A stretch of DNA of 64,000 bases from Rhizophagus irregularis (lineage: Eukaryota; Glomeromycota; Glomeromycetes; Glomerales; Glomeraceae). Location: positions 620,001 through 684,000 of the forward strand of contig NC_089459.1 of assembly GCF_026210795.1 (NCBI RefSeq). The letters are read 5' to 3'. Of this stretch, positions 35,550 to 46,590 are shown in pieces; position 1 is the first letter of the stretch, and each line of letters starts with the position of its first letter. The notes under the pieces are model-generated. The model made no database searches and was not told the origin of the DNA. It saw only the letters and a list, made by a program, of their open reading frames with translations. Made by a program: the position numbers and the translations under genes.

Positions 35550-38500
35550 TTATATATAAATATTATCCATTCTCAAAGGGTTTGTTTCTTTCTTTCTTCG
35601 TATCTCATAACAAAACATTGTACCATTAATATACATTAGATATAACCGATAATAAAACAAGGCAGGATCTTGAAGTTTATTGTGTTTAGCAACGAACATA
35701 CCTTTTGTATAAAAAATAATGATGAGAGATTGACAATAAATTTAATAATAATAATAATAATAAAAACAATTTGTTCTTTTTACTTACCTAATAATGGTGT
35801 ATTCATTATCGTGTTTGGAAGATATTTTTCTGGGTGTAAATAATAATTTTCCTCCCCATCATCACAAACGATTCTAAACGAACGAAAAAAAGTTAACTAA
35901 TTTTAAAATATACAAAAAATTGTTAATTAATTTCATACCTAATGAGTCTAGTTAACGCGACCTTTCCTTGTTGACTAGCTACTATCATGAGTGAAAGTTC
36001 TGGAATCACCTATTAATAGACAATTTATATAATTATTGTTAGTCTTAATTTCTATTATAGAAAATAATTGATTTTGAACAATTTAAACGAAGAGAATTTA
36101 ATCGAACCTCAACCATATTTAATCGATCAAAATCTAAGTGAATTGGGTAACGTCTTGTATCTACTCTATGTACTAGGTCTTTTTCAGTACGCAAAATTTT
36201 CAAATTTAGTTTAGGGTCAAGCAATAGTAAATCATATTTTGTTGTGTAAAGGACAAGTTCATCAGGTAATCCTAAATCTGGACAACAATCCGACTGAGAT
36301 GAGCCAAGCGGTTGTATACGAACATGAGATCGGATATAGTAATCATTTGAAGTCCTTAATGGGGAATCTATGTTATTGACACTACTTTCACGTGATGATG
36401 AAGGTAAAGGCGAATCAATCGTAAGCGAGTCATGCGAACATATGGTATCATTATCATGCAAATCTAAGTGATCTGACTGAGAAATCGGTTCAATTTCATG
36501 CCTTTCGGGCGATGAATCATGTCTTATATTTGGACTATTTGGACTAGATAATGACGATTCCTGCCGTAAACCATTTATAACATCTTCGATAGATTCCTCT
36601 ATATACGAGTGATACGGAGATAGTTCGCGGTTCGCTGGAATATATTCCGGTGATACTGGAGAATAAGTCGGAGACACTGAAGAAGACGAATGTTGCAAAA
36701 CAATTGGTGAGTATGAGTGATGTATGTTTGAAAACCACGAAGGATGATCAATATGTTCAGGCGATATGGGAGAAAAATGTGGAGATGATGGTGAATAATT
36801 TGAAGAATTATGTGACGGATATTGTGTCGCATATTGAGGGGAAGTATTATAAGATGGTGGAAAAGTAGAAAAAGTAGATGAATATTGCGGAGATGTTGGC
36901 AAGTATGTATAATAGGGCGATGTTGGAGAATAATGTGGAGAAGTAGGTGGAGAAGTAGATGAATAATGTTGCGAAAAAGGTGAAACTTGTGTAGAAGTAG
37001 TAGGAACATATTGAGGTGAGAATTGAGGAGAAAAAGTAGGGGATGTTGGAAGATGTGTCGGATTTATGGGTGAAAATGATGAAAATTGAGAATTTTGATG
37101 ATAATATACAAGCGACGAACCAGTAAAAGAATCTGGTAAGTTACTTTGGGAAACATTATTCAGATTACCTGATAATTCGGGCGAAAAGCTAGTATTATGC
37201 GATGAAACTGGAGTTAAATCCTCTGAAACGGTATATGACCTTGGAGAATATAAAGGATATGCAGGAGATTCATAAGTATTTGTATTACTTTGAGTAGGCT
37301 GGCTTGATCTCTCCTCAATTATCTCCTCGGATCTCTCCTCATTGTGATTCTCTCTTTCCGGTATTGAGGATGAATTATTCTCATTTTGTTCATGATTATT
37401 ATTCAAGATATTTAATTCGTGTCCAACTGACCATCTATAATCTGGATTATTTTCCGTATAATTCTCCACGACGGGAGTTGCTGATTCAGCACGATCATAA
37501 TAAGCTGGAGTGGCACTCCCTTCAATTTCTGTTAAGCGTTCACGATTAAGAGAATGCTCATTATATTCATGTTGGTCATTGTTATTCGATCCCACTTCCG
37601 TATCATCTTCACTCAATTCCAACTCTGAATCACCTTCATTTGATTCTAATTCTGAAGCGTCATCGGTTGATTCCTCTTCTGTACCTGATTCAGAATGAGC
37701 TCCATTTTCTATATAACCATCCTCATATTCTCTGTTTCTAATTCTTAAATTTCTACTGATAATAATCCTATATAAATCCTCTGGAGCTCGTACATTCGGT
37801 CTTTGTCCAGACAAGTTACGTCTTAAATTCTGACGATAAAGATTAAGTGAATCCATTGTCTCAACAGACCGAGGAGACGATGGAATGCTCTCCGGATTTG
37901 AAATCAGATGTTGAAGCTCTTCACAATTTGAAGAAACAGTTTTGAAAGCAGATTTAGGAACAAAATTTGCTGTCCAGCCCCTATAAAAAGAAATCAAGAT
38001 AAAAGTCCAAGATACTTTATATTAATTTTTTTTTTATTTAATTATTGAATTTTTTTATATATATTAAATAACTAATTTTTTTAAAAAAGTCCATACCACT
38101 CATCATTATCATTCAAATCAGACCAATCTCCTGTTAATATTTTCTTCTGCATTAATTCCCCCGTTTTAATATTCCAAACTCGACATGTAGAATCGATACT
38201 ACATGAAACCAAAAACCGGCCGCACGCACTAAAACATATATTGGGAATATTGTGCTCATGACCTCGAAGTACAGATATTGCTTTCTCACCAAGTGCGTCA
38301 CTTTCTGAAATCTTTGTCAATACTGAAGCATAAGTTCTTGGTGTTTGTGATTCTTCGCCAGAACTTTCTAAATTATCATCATCATCATCAAATTCGTTGA
38401 AAAACTTTCCACTTTCTTTTAAATTAAAGATTGTAATTTCATGTGAATTGGAGCTCACTGCTAATAAACGTTTTGGACCATGTAATGCTATACCCCATGT

Positions 38501-39238
38501 TGATTCATTATTACTATATTATATGAATGATTTTTTAAAAATTTATATATATATTTATTATATATATATATTAACAAGTCTCTTGTTAAAAAGGATAAAA
38601 ATAAAAAAAAATCAGATAAATTTTTATAAATTTACCTAAATTGTATTGGATTTTTATCAAGATTAGACGTAAACCATATACGGATATCACCTGCTTCATC
38701 AACGCTAACAAGTACTTCTTCGTTACCAATCTTACCAACCTTAATGGCATTGATTGTATGACTCTATAAATGTATAAAATAAATATTAAAAAAGTCTAAA
38801 AAAAAATCGGAATAATTCCTTAATAATAAAATAAAATTATAAACCTTGTTTGTATAATCAGGTTCTGTAGAATATCTTAATTTCTTGAAAGGTTCACTTG
38901 GTTTACCATTAAAATTCAACCGATGCACGAAAATCGTATCATTCATAGCAACGAACATAATGTTCTTATCTATGTCAGAAATTGCCAACAAATTCATCCG
39001 CTATAAAATAAAAAGATTAATCATAATTTTACAATCATGAAATAATAAATAAATGGATCACTTTAAATTTTTCGTACCCATCGTGCACATAGTCCTTGAA
39101 GTCGAATTAGATGATTTTCAAGTACAGGTCTCACCTAAACAAAAAAATTATGATTTAATTGATGTAATAAATCTTTAAAAATAATAAATAATCTAAATAT
39201 CATTATTCTACCTCCAATTCATAATAATTATCTTCCAT
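35550..39238 (-). CDS. CRT10-like WD-repeat protein with CTD-like Ser/Pro/Tyr repeats
   Basis: Nine exons in coding order: 39238-39212, 39134-39078, 39000-38845, 38763-38636, 38513-38097, 37980-36108, 36009-35939, 35873-35788, 35701-35550; phases join to 988 aa. The N-terminal third is WD40-like: KIGNEEVLVSVDEAGDIRIW, STWGIALHGPKRLLAVSSN, LRGHEHNIPNICFSACGRFL, SIDSTCRVWNIKTGELM. The C-terminus reads MVEVIPELSLMIVASQQGKV and LHPEKYLPNTIMNTPLLG. This layout and length match the fungal Crt10 family (in yeast a regulator of ribonucleotide reductase genes). The big exon 6 adds an acidic Glu/Asp/Ser stretch (about residues 360-405) and a long region (about 555-710) full of YSPTSPY, YSPSSPH, YSPVSPE. 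Exon 6 ends with an unusual GTTCGA donor, which is needed to keep frame and gives the expected VEVIPELS joint. Confidence 0.8.
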
Positions 39239-39987
39239 GATGCTCGAATTGTTTAATTAACAGATGATAATTTCTCTCGTCCTATTAAATTGTTAATTGT
39301 GACATGTATAGAGACGAATTAGTTATCATATTACTTTTTGAATCCCTAAATTCTTTTTCTTTATCTTTTCTTTAAATACGGTTAAATACATTTGAAGCTT
39401 AATAATTTTTAAATAATTTAAACCTTAATGATGTCTTTACAGTAAAATTATATAAAGTTATTCAGTTTGCTTAGAAATGGAGAACAAATTTGTTGAAAAT
39501 GTACGTACACTATTAGGAAAAACTTTTTATTATAATAATTTTATTTACTTTTGTTTTATTTAAAGTCTTTGTTTAAAAATAAATCTCTTAAAAATTTTTA
39601 TATACAGATCTTTCTTAAGATTCTTAAATATGATTTTAATATTGGAAAAACACAAGCAGCACCAAAGAAAGTATCCATTAAGAAACTTTGAATTCTCTAT
39701 TACTGCCTGAGAAAAATAAATATGATAAGGTTTTAAATAAAATTTCCAGATCTTCAACTCTTACCGAATTTGATTATTTCAACTGATCCAAATGCACATT
39801 GGCTTAAACAAATTTTTTTAGATAAATTTCACGTTACAATAGTGCAATTTATTTTACAAAAAGTTCTATTATATACATAAAATTATACAAAAATTTTTTT
39901 TGTCTACAAGCTAAGAAAATATGCGTGCTTTAATTACAAAAGAAATTGTTTCCAAAATTCGCTGCAGTAGGTCAACTTCAATAATAT
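39239..39987. other. Intergenic stretch with possible coding relic
   Basis: Plus-strand pieces such as MENKFVEN (39477-39500) and LPNLIISTDPNAHWLKQIFL (39752-39811) look protein-like but are split by stops and do not join. It may be a decayed gene. It includes the 3' flank of the Argonaute gene. Confidence 0.35.
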
Positions 39988-42900
39988 TTACATATAATAC
40001 ATGACCTTTTTAAAAAAAGGGGGGTGAAAATTTATTATATTAGTATTATAAAATAGAAATATAAAGTGAAATATTTAAAGCGTACCCGTTGCAATTCCGG
40101 TTTAACCACACCAAAAGTTGATGTGGCTCCAATGCCTCCTTCAGAAATTTCAATATCGTCTCCGTGAGAATGAAATCTAGCACGTCGACACACGATATGT
40201 GCATAATAAACAGGAGGTACCTAAATCAAAAAGGGAGAAAATTTAACGAAAAATTACAAGTATTTTAACCGGATTATTGAATAAATATTTACAATAGAAA
40301 CTGCCCTGGTGCAACGCGCGTAAATATAGCAAAGGTTATTAGATAACTGTTGGATTCTAAAAAAAAATCAGAAAAAAAAAATCAATATTGAAAGAAATAA
40401 ATTTAATTATTCAATATATAATTTGATTCTTACCCATCTGAAGAGAATGAATTTTCATCGTACAATACGTGATAATGAGTTGAACGAGAAGTTCCTTGTA
40501 GTCCGGGATGACTTTGCAAATCTATGATAGCATTTTTTTTTAAAAAAAATTAAGCATTGAAAGACTTAAGGAGTAGAGAATACATCTTTATAGATAAGCT
40601 TACAAAAATCAAATTCAAAAGGATGGGTAATTGTTGATTCTATTACGGTTCCAGGTAGACAATTGCCAGTACGATCAGCGTCGCGTTTATCTAAGGGGAA
40701 GAAAATAGTGTGGTGACGTTTCTGAACAATGACAAATGTGATGGTTGGTCTATAACCAGGTTCAAGAGATGCGCAAGCGGCTATTTATATAATAAGATAA
40801 TAAACAATTAATGAACACGAAATGAATATATAATACAGGATTGATTTTTCTTATATTACCTCTTAAAGCGTCAACCTCTCCCCTTAGAACTTGAGAGAAT
40901 TGACCCTCGGAAACACCATCACGGTAAAAAAGAATTCGTTCAGGTTTTCTACCACAAGATTGATAAAAAGTTTTTAATAATTCCTTCGCCATATTACCCA
41001 AGTCAGCAATAATATCAGTACGACCGGACTGAACTCGGATAGAAGCAGAATATCTTGAAGCTCTAGAATCCATAGAACCACATAATGCAGCGATAGACGG
41101 AAGATTTAAGTCACCTAATCGACGGAGATAGAAATACATTAGATAATTTAATTATTGTAAATAAGTTCTTTAATCCTTTACAAAAATAATTACCGGGTCC
41201 TGGATGAGAAACATCTGCTCCCATAAGAATGGTTGGACGATCAGTAATGAAAGGAACTTGAGATGGAGAGATAAAAGAATTCATTCCTCCTAATTTTACG
41301 TTTATTTTTAAACAGATATTTGCACAATACTGCTTTTTTGCCTGTATCATGTGTTTGTTTTGACAACATTGACTTGCAACTCCAATGACTGTATCAGCTA
41401 CACGTTTAATTTCCGCGTAAAGCGGAACTCCAATGTTGGGAAGGATACATAAGATCAATTGGGGTTGAGCTTTAGAGATATTTCCGGCGCGAAGCCAAGC
41501 TTGCTTAAGAATATTCTCAATGTCCCCTTGTGGGCTCGCATGAATTATAGGTGGTGTTTTATTTGGAATATCCTATAATGAAAGTAATTTTTTAAATTAG
41601 TATTTAATTACAATAAAAATTCAAATATTTACGTACCATTCCAGTATCAGAACATGTAATAACAAGTTGTCTGATAAATGCTTGAATCATTTGGGGTGGG
41701 GAATCACGTTCTGATCCAAAACAAACTACCGCCCAAGAACCAAGAGTGGCACCAACAGCAACTTTTTTATCTCTCAAATTCCAAGATCCTTCGCGTGGTT
41801 GAAAGGCAAAATCACGTGAGGATGGATGATAAGTAATGGTAGGGGTAGAAAGTACACGAGCTTCAAGCTAAAATATAAATAAATTGATTAATTATTTCAT
41901 GTGAATATTAATTCATGTGTTATAAAAATTACTTACCACGACCATGTCATTGTTAACTGTAAGACCAAATTGTCTAAGGTATTCATTAGTGCGATAATTT
42001 AATATATCCAGGCCTTGTCTTATTTTGTTTGCACGTTCATGAGGTTGCTGACAAGTGAATTTGATCATATCGGCTGTCTGTTTCTCACTTAGTTTTCGAA
42101 TATGACGTTGTCCCTATATTTAAAAATATTAGTTTTTTAATATTAAATGATATTAAAAAAAAATAAATAAATATTTTCTTACTTCAACTACTTCACAAAT
42201 TTCAATTGGAAGATAAATATTTCTTTTAACAACAACGCAAGGTAAAAATGAATAATTGAGACGTCTATTATAAGTTTTTTGAAAATATTCGGAGACACTC
42301 ATAGTAACTCCATTACTATCAAATTTAGTATTATCTGCACTACTTGGAGTAAATTTAGATATTTTGAAATTTTTCTTAGATACTAATTCTCCACGATGTG
42401 TAACACGGATTTTTAAGTTCTTGATGGATCTTTCAATTTTTTGATAATCCTTGTCAGATACTCCACGGCGGAGGTCATCAGGTGTTCTACGACCAAGCAA
42501 CTTTGTAATCATTAACAAAAGAGGACCACGTTCATAAAAAGCAGTAGCACTCAGATCCACGTTGATCATCATTTTTCCTAACAGGGTAATAAACAAAAAT
42601 TAGTCAAGACTTAAACAATAAACAATCGAATTATTTAAAAATTCACCTTGAGTGGGACGCGCTGATTGGTAATACCCTTGCCAAATTTCTGCGCCTCCAG
42701 AAATAGGTCGAGAATCTCGTGGCGTAAAAAAAGAATGACCAACCGTCACATAATCCATAGATGGTTGATGGTGAATAATAACGTCAAGAGCCATAATAGC
42801 TATATCATAATAATTTTAATCAGTAATCACCGACAAAAATAATAAGGGCGCAGTAAATCGTAAATGAAACGAACCGGTTAAACAATTAGGAGTCAATTGT

Positions 42901-43475
42901 CTCTTTCCTCCGAGGAATAATACAAGTTCCTCATAATTAATCTTACCAACTTTCTTCACCTTGAGTTCAAAACATTTTGGAAGTGGCTTGCCAGAAGTAT
43001 TTTGATTATTCGGGAGAGAGACCTAATAATTAGTAAATCATGATTAATGAAATTTTATTCAAGAAAATTCGAAATAAATTTAAAGATATTACTTTAAATA
43101 CTTGAGAATCTTTAATGGGCAATTGTCGAGATGCAAATATATTCTTACGTCCTATTAAAGTGTAACGTTTAAAAACATGTATACGTTTATGATTACACAA
43201 AAATTTAATTTTAAAAATTTACCATCGAAAACACATCGAACATTTCCTAAAGCTCCAGAAAGATTGAGTTTTTCAAACTCTGCAAAAATCTTTCTATTCA
43301 AAATTGGAGGTACATCCGGAGTGATAGTAACATCATAATGAATAATTTCCATGTCGGGAAGACTTGTAATTTCGAAGAAATTAGAACGAACACGAATATG
43401 TCTACCCGAGGTACCCAAATTGGGGCGTAAAACAAATTCGGTAAGTTCAGAAGGAGTCTTTGAAATAGTTTCCAT
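39988..43475 (-). CDS. AGO: Argonaute (Ago clade), RNA silencing effector
   Basis: Fourteen exons in coding order: 43475-43223, 43151-43093, 43022-42875, 42799-42647, 42577-42183, 42113-41937, 41867-41637, 41572-41194, 41114-40860, 40780-40604, 40521-40434, 40356-40293, 40220-40086, 40005-39988. All phases join; product 843 aa, the usual Argonaute size, ending in the typical VMYYM-type tail in an 18-nt last exon. Order: N domain, linker ([33 protein letters not shown]), PAZ ([10 protein letters not shown]...[11 protein letters not shown]), MID ([37 protein letters not shown]) and PIWI ([62 protein letters not shown]). It would bind small RNAs and guide silencing, plausibly against transposons. 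PIWI catalytic positions read D592, D632, D664, H801: the second, normally Glu, is Asp. Exon 3 uses a GTTCG donor. Confidence 0.95.
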
Positions 43476-44212
43476 ATTATAGTTTTGATGAAGTTAAATT
43501 GATAAAAATTGGATGATATATGAATTGATAAAGTTGTAGTGATATATGGAAATTGTTGAATTTTATTTTTTTTTAAAAAAAAAATAGAATTGAAAAAATG
43601 AAAGAAAAAAAAAGGAAAAGGAACCCATTTTATGTCCTCAATTTTAGTAAGCTAAAATTAAGCTAAGCAAGCTCGTAAGTTACAAAAATATGATTAATTA
43701 TACGTTTAAGCATGAATAAGAAACAACAATTTTATGAATAAATTCCACGTGGATTTCAAAACATTGAACCTACTCATTGAACTACTCATTTAACTAAGTA
43801 AAATGATAAATCTAAATAATTATATGCATATATACATTTTTTTTTACTGCGATTAAATTTGAGACATTTTTTTTCAAAGCGAGCATCAACGCGAGCGACA
43901 AAAATAAGCTATAATGACAATATAATGATTCTATAATTTATTAAAATTTTATTCATGTGATAATTACCCAAGAATAGAAAAAAAAAATATTATAAACAGC
44001 CGAATTCATAAAGATCATTTTGATATACAAATATTAAAAAATAAGAATATCTTTGGACGCTCCGACAATAACTTTCAAACGGACGATCGAGAATTTACGG
44101 AAAAGGGGATTATAATAAATACCTGCGATTCTTGGAAATTTTGAATTATTTTATTTCATTTATTATTATTTTTTTTTTTAAAAAAAAAAGAAAATTTTTT
44201 TTAAGATTGGAA
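43476..44212. promoter_or_regulatory. Divergent upstream region (Argonaute and bPH-like genes)
   Basis: The two genes are read away from this 737-bp AT-rich stretch. It contains two T-run/A-run blocks (43566-43584 and 44169-44189) lying about 90 bp and 25 bp from the two start codons. Promoter role is inferred from position. Confidence 0.4.
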
Positions 44213-44864
44213 ATGTTACAAAACGGAGAGGTAATTAATTTAGTAGTAATTTCTCTCAGAATTTTTTTTGCTCAATAATAAAAAATTTCTACCATCGTTT
44301 TTTTTTTTCACAGAACATTATTTGGAAAGGAACGACATGGCCTATGGGAATGTGTTCTCCATTATGTTGCAGTACAGGTAATTATTAATTATTTTGTGTT
44401 CAGTTAGTTAAAATGACAATATTGATTTAAATTATTTCGTAGTTAAATGGAGAATAACAAATAAAAGAATTGATTATGTTAGAGGATGCTGCGGTTCAAC
44501 AGAATCAACTTTGGTGAGTATGTGATATCCATATGCGTAATTATAATTAATAAGTTTCAATTAATGAAATTCTTCTATTCTTCTAATTCTTCTAATTCTT
44601 CTTCGTTTAGGACGTTCGACTAATAACTGATTTGCAACTTCACAGGAGTTGTTTTCAATTAATGTTTGGTAGAGGAACATTAACAATTTATTCTAAGTAA
44701 GTTTTTATAATTTTTTTTTTTTTGATTTATTAAAATTATATTAACAATGTTTTTTAACATTTAGTGATCGTACTGATTCTCAGATAAGGATTTCTACGTA
44801 TGGTATGAAAAGAACATATCATAAATTGAGAGAAGAATGGTTACGCACAAAAAATGGACAATAA
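44213..44864 (+). CDS. Small PH-like (bacterial PH-type) domain protein, five exons
   Basis: Exons 44213-44230, 44314-44377, 44443-44513, 44611-44696, 44765-44864 join in phase to 112 aa. The order GENIIWKGTTWP, VKWRITNKRIDYVRG, STLDVRLITDLQLHRSCFQ, GRGTLTIYSNDRTDSQIRI fits the short PH-like fold (bPH_2 type): W-x-E-T-N-x-R-I core, then an D-I-x-x-V-x-type strand, then a G-x-G-x-I strand. It has no signal peptide or clear membrane helix; a Cys cluster (CSPLCCS, GCCGS) stands out and could be lipidated. Function unknown. The first exon has only six codons; the start ATG at 44213 is the only one that joins. Confidence 0.65.
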
Positions 44865-45243
44865 GTCAATAATCAAATATACTTATTTTACATAAATAAT
44901 ATAGTGGTTAATTGCATTACATCAATAACTATAATTTATTCTGGAAATTCATTGATTTAACGTTTTCAGTTTAGATCGATTTCGATTTCTAATACGCTAA
45001 GGCGTTACCCCTTATTTTCAAATAATAAATATTTATATTTAAATTCAGACTGACCAATCATTTAGTATCTATGATACAATATTAATTTTTTTTATACGTG
45101 TGTAACGGGGTGATTGATGTGATAAATTCAAACCGGAAATTGAAATAATTAGGAATAGTGTCTTTTATCGTTTGTCAAAATAAGTCTGTCAAGTAAATAA
45201 AATTCCCACCTTTCCTCACCCCCTTCTACTCATTACTAATATC
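44865..45243. other. Short intergenic gap
   Basis: AT-rich; no gene or repeat seen. It should contain the promoter of the dioxygenase-family gene. Confidence 0.5.
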
Positions 45244-45890
45244 ATGTTGATTAATAATTTTAATAAAGAGGAAGATGATAACTTGCTTTCAAAAGCAGAA
45301 GCTGAAGAAATAAAAGAATATCATTTCCATGTTTATTTTCTTCAGGTATTTTTTTATTACAAGATGAAAAATAAAAAATATATATGCAGATAATAAATAA
45401 ATAAATAAATTTTTATTTAGGACAATAAACAAAATCGTGCATCAGCTCTTGCTTTACGGGAAAAGATATTTAAACTAATCGAGAAAGGATTTTTTCATCC
45501 CGTTCCGTTAGATACTTATAATGATTCACCAAGGGGACCTCACTCAATCGTATGTTTGTTTTTTACCTTTTAAAAAATTATTTATTATTTACTAAAATTT
45601 AATAACCTAATTCTAAATTTTCGTAGGGATCTTATGAAGTGTGGTGTCCTAAAGAACATTTCTCTAGAGTCTATTCATGGTTTGCTCTTCATCATGGGGT
45701 ACATTCGATACTTATTCATCCTTTAACTCAGTATGAAGTATTAGATCATAGTGACAGAAGTGCATGGATGGGAAAGCCTGTTCCTTTGGATTTATCCAAG
45801 CTTCCGGAATATGTGGATAAAATTCCTTTACAATATCCCGAACTTGGTCTCGGATATTCTGCACCCAATAATAATGATAAGACTAAATAG
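45244..45890 (+). CDS. DOPA 4,5-dioxygenase family protein
   Basis: Exons 45244-45345, 45421-45549, 45627-45890 join in phase to 164 aa. Family marks: EIKEYHFHVYFLQ near residue 22-34 (the His pair that binds metal), NRASALALREKIF, FFHPVPLDTYNDSPRGPHSIGSYEVW, and LHHGVHSILIHPLT (a second His-rich motif), then the D-H-...-W-MGKPVPLD segment. In plants and fungi such enzymes open the ring of catechols such as L-DOPA (betalain path in Caryophyllales, Amanita pigments). Many fungi have this short protein without pigment, and its substrate here is unknown. The length is normal for the family. Confidence 0.9.
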
Positions 45891-46590
45891 GTAATGATTT
45901 TGGCCTAATAATTTTTTTTTATAATCACAAATTTAAGAAATAATTAATCTGCCGTACAGTATATGCATGTGTTTGATGTTGTACTCTGTAATGTAAAACA
46001 CAAAAATAGATTATAAATATATCATCTGGGTTCGAATTTCTAATTTATATAATTAAAAGAAGAGACTTAAATAAGATTATAATTCTATTAAACATTTATT
46101 ATTATTATTTTTATGATTGTTTCCAAAAAGAATGTAATGCTTTAAATGGATATAACTAATAATAAAGAGTTTCGAATTCTCATGATAATTTTATAACAAC
46201 TTCATGACTTTTTGTTTGTTTTTTTTATTAGGTTACATTAACATCAATTCAATACTATTTTAGAAATAAAAAAAAAATTTTCTTTTTGTAAGGGTTTATT
46301 TGATTATCATTATACATTAAACATGCTTAATACTATTATGGTCTTGTGGTAGGACTTAATTTTTTTTTTATATAAAATCCTCAAAATTAAAATTTTTTTT
46401 TTTTCTTTAATTCGCCGTCCCTTTTTTGACGTTGAGTTTTGAGCTATTAAAACTGGTTTTTTTTTTGAACTTTGTTCCCTAAAAAAAAAATCAGTTTTCG
46501 TACCCTTTCATCTTTATAAATTAATAACTGTATTTTGGATTATCACACAAAAGTTATTCATTATTTTCATGCCACCTTGAGGGTGAAAAA
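45891..46590. other. Intergenic gap
   Basis: T and A homopolymer runs, TTATTATTATT (46100-46110); no supportable gene. An isolated GGGTTCGAAT at about 46028 has no tRNA around it. Confidence 0.5.

Noticed and set aside
36544-37700. ORFs on other frames and the plus strand across the CTD-like region
   Set aside because: Low-complexity repeats keep several frames open; only the 650-codon minus frame joins to the WD-repeat exons.
46020-46040. tRNA B-box GGGTTCGAAT
   Set aside because: No A-box or stem partner within 100 bases.
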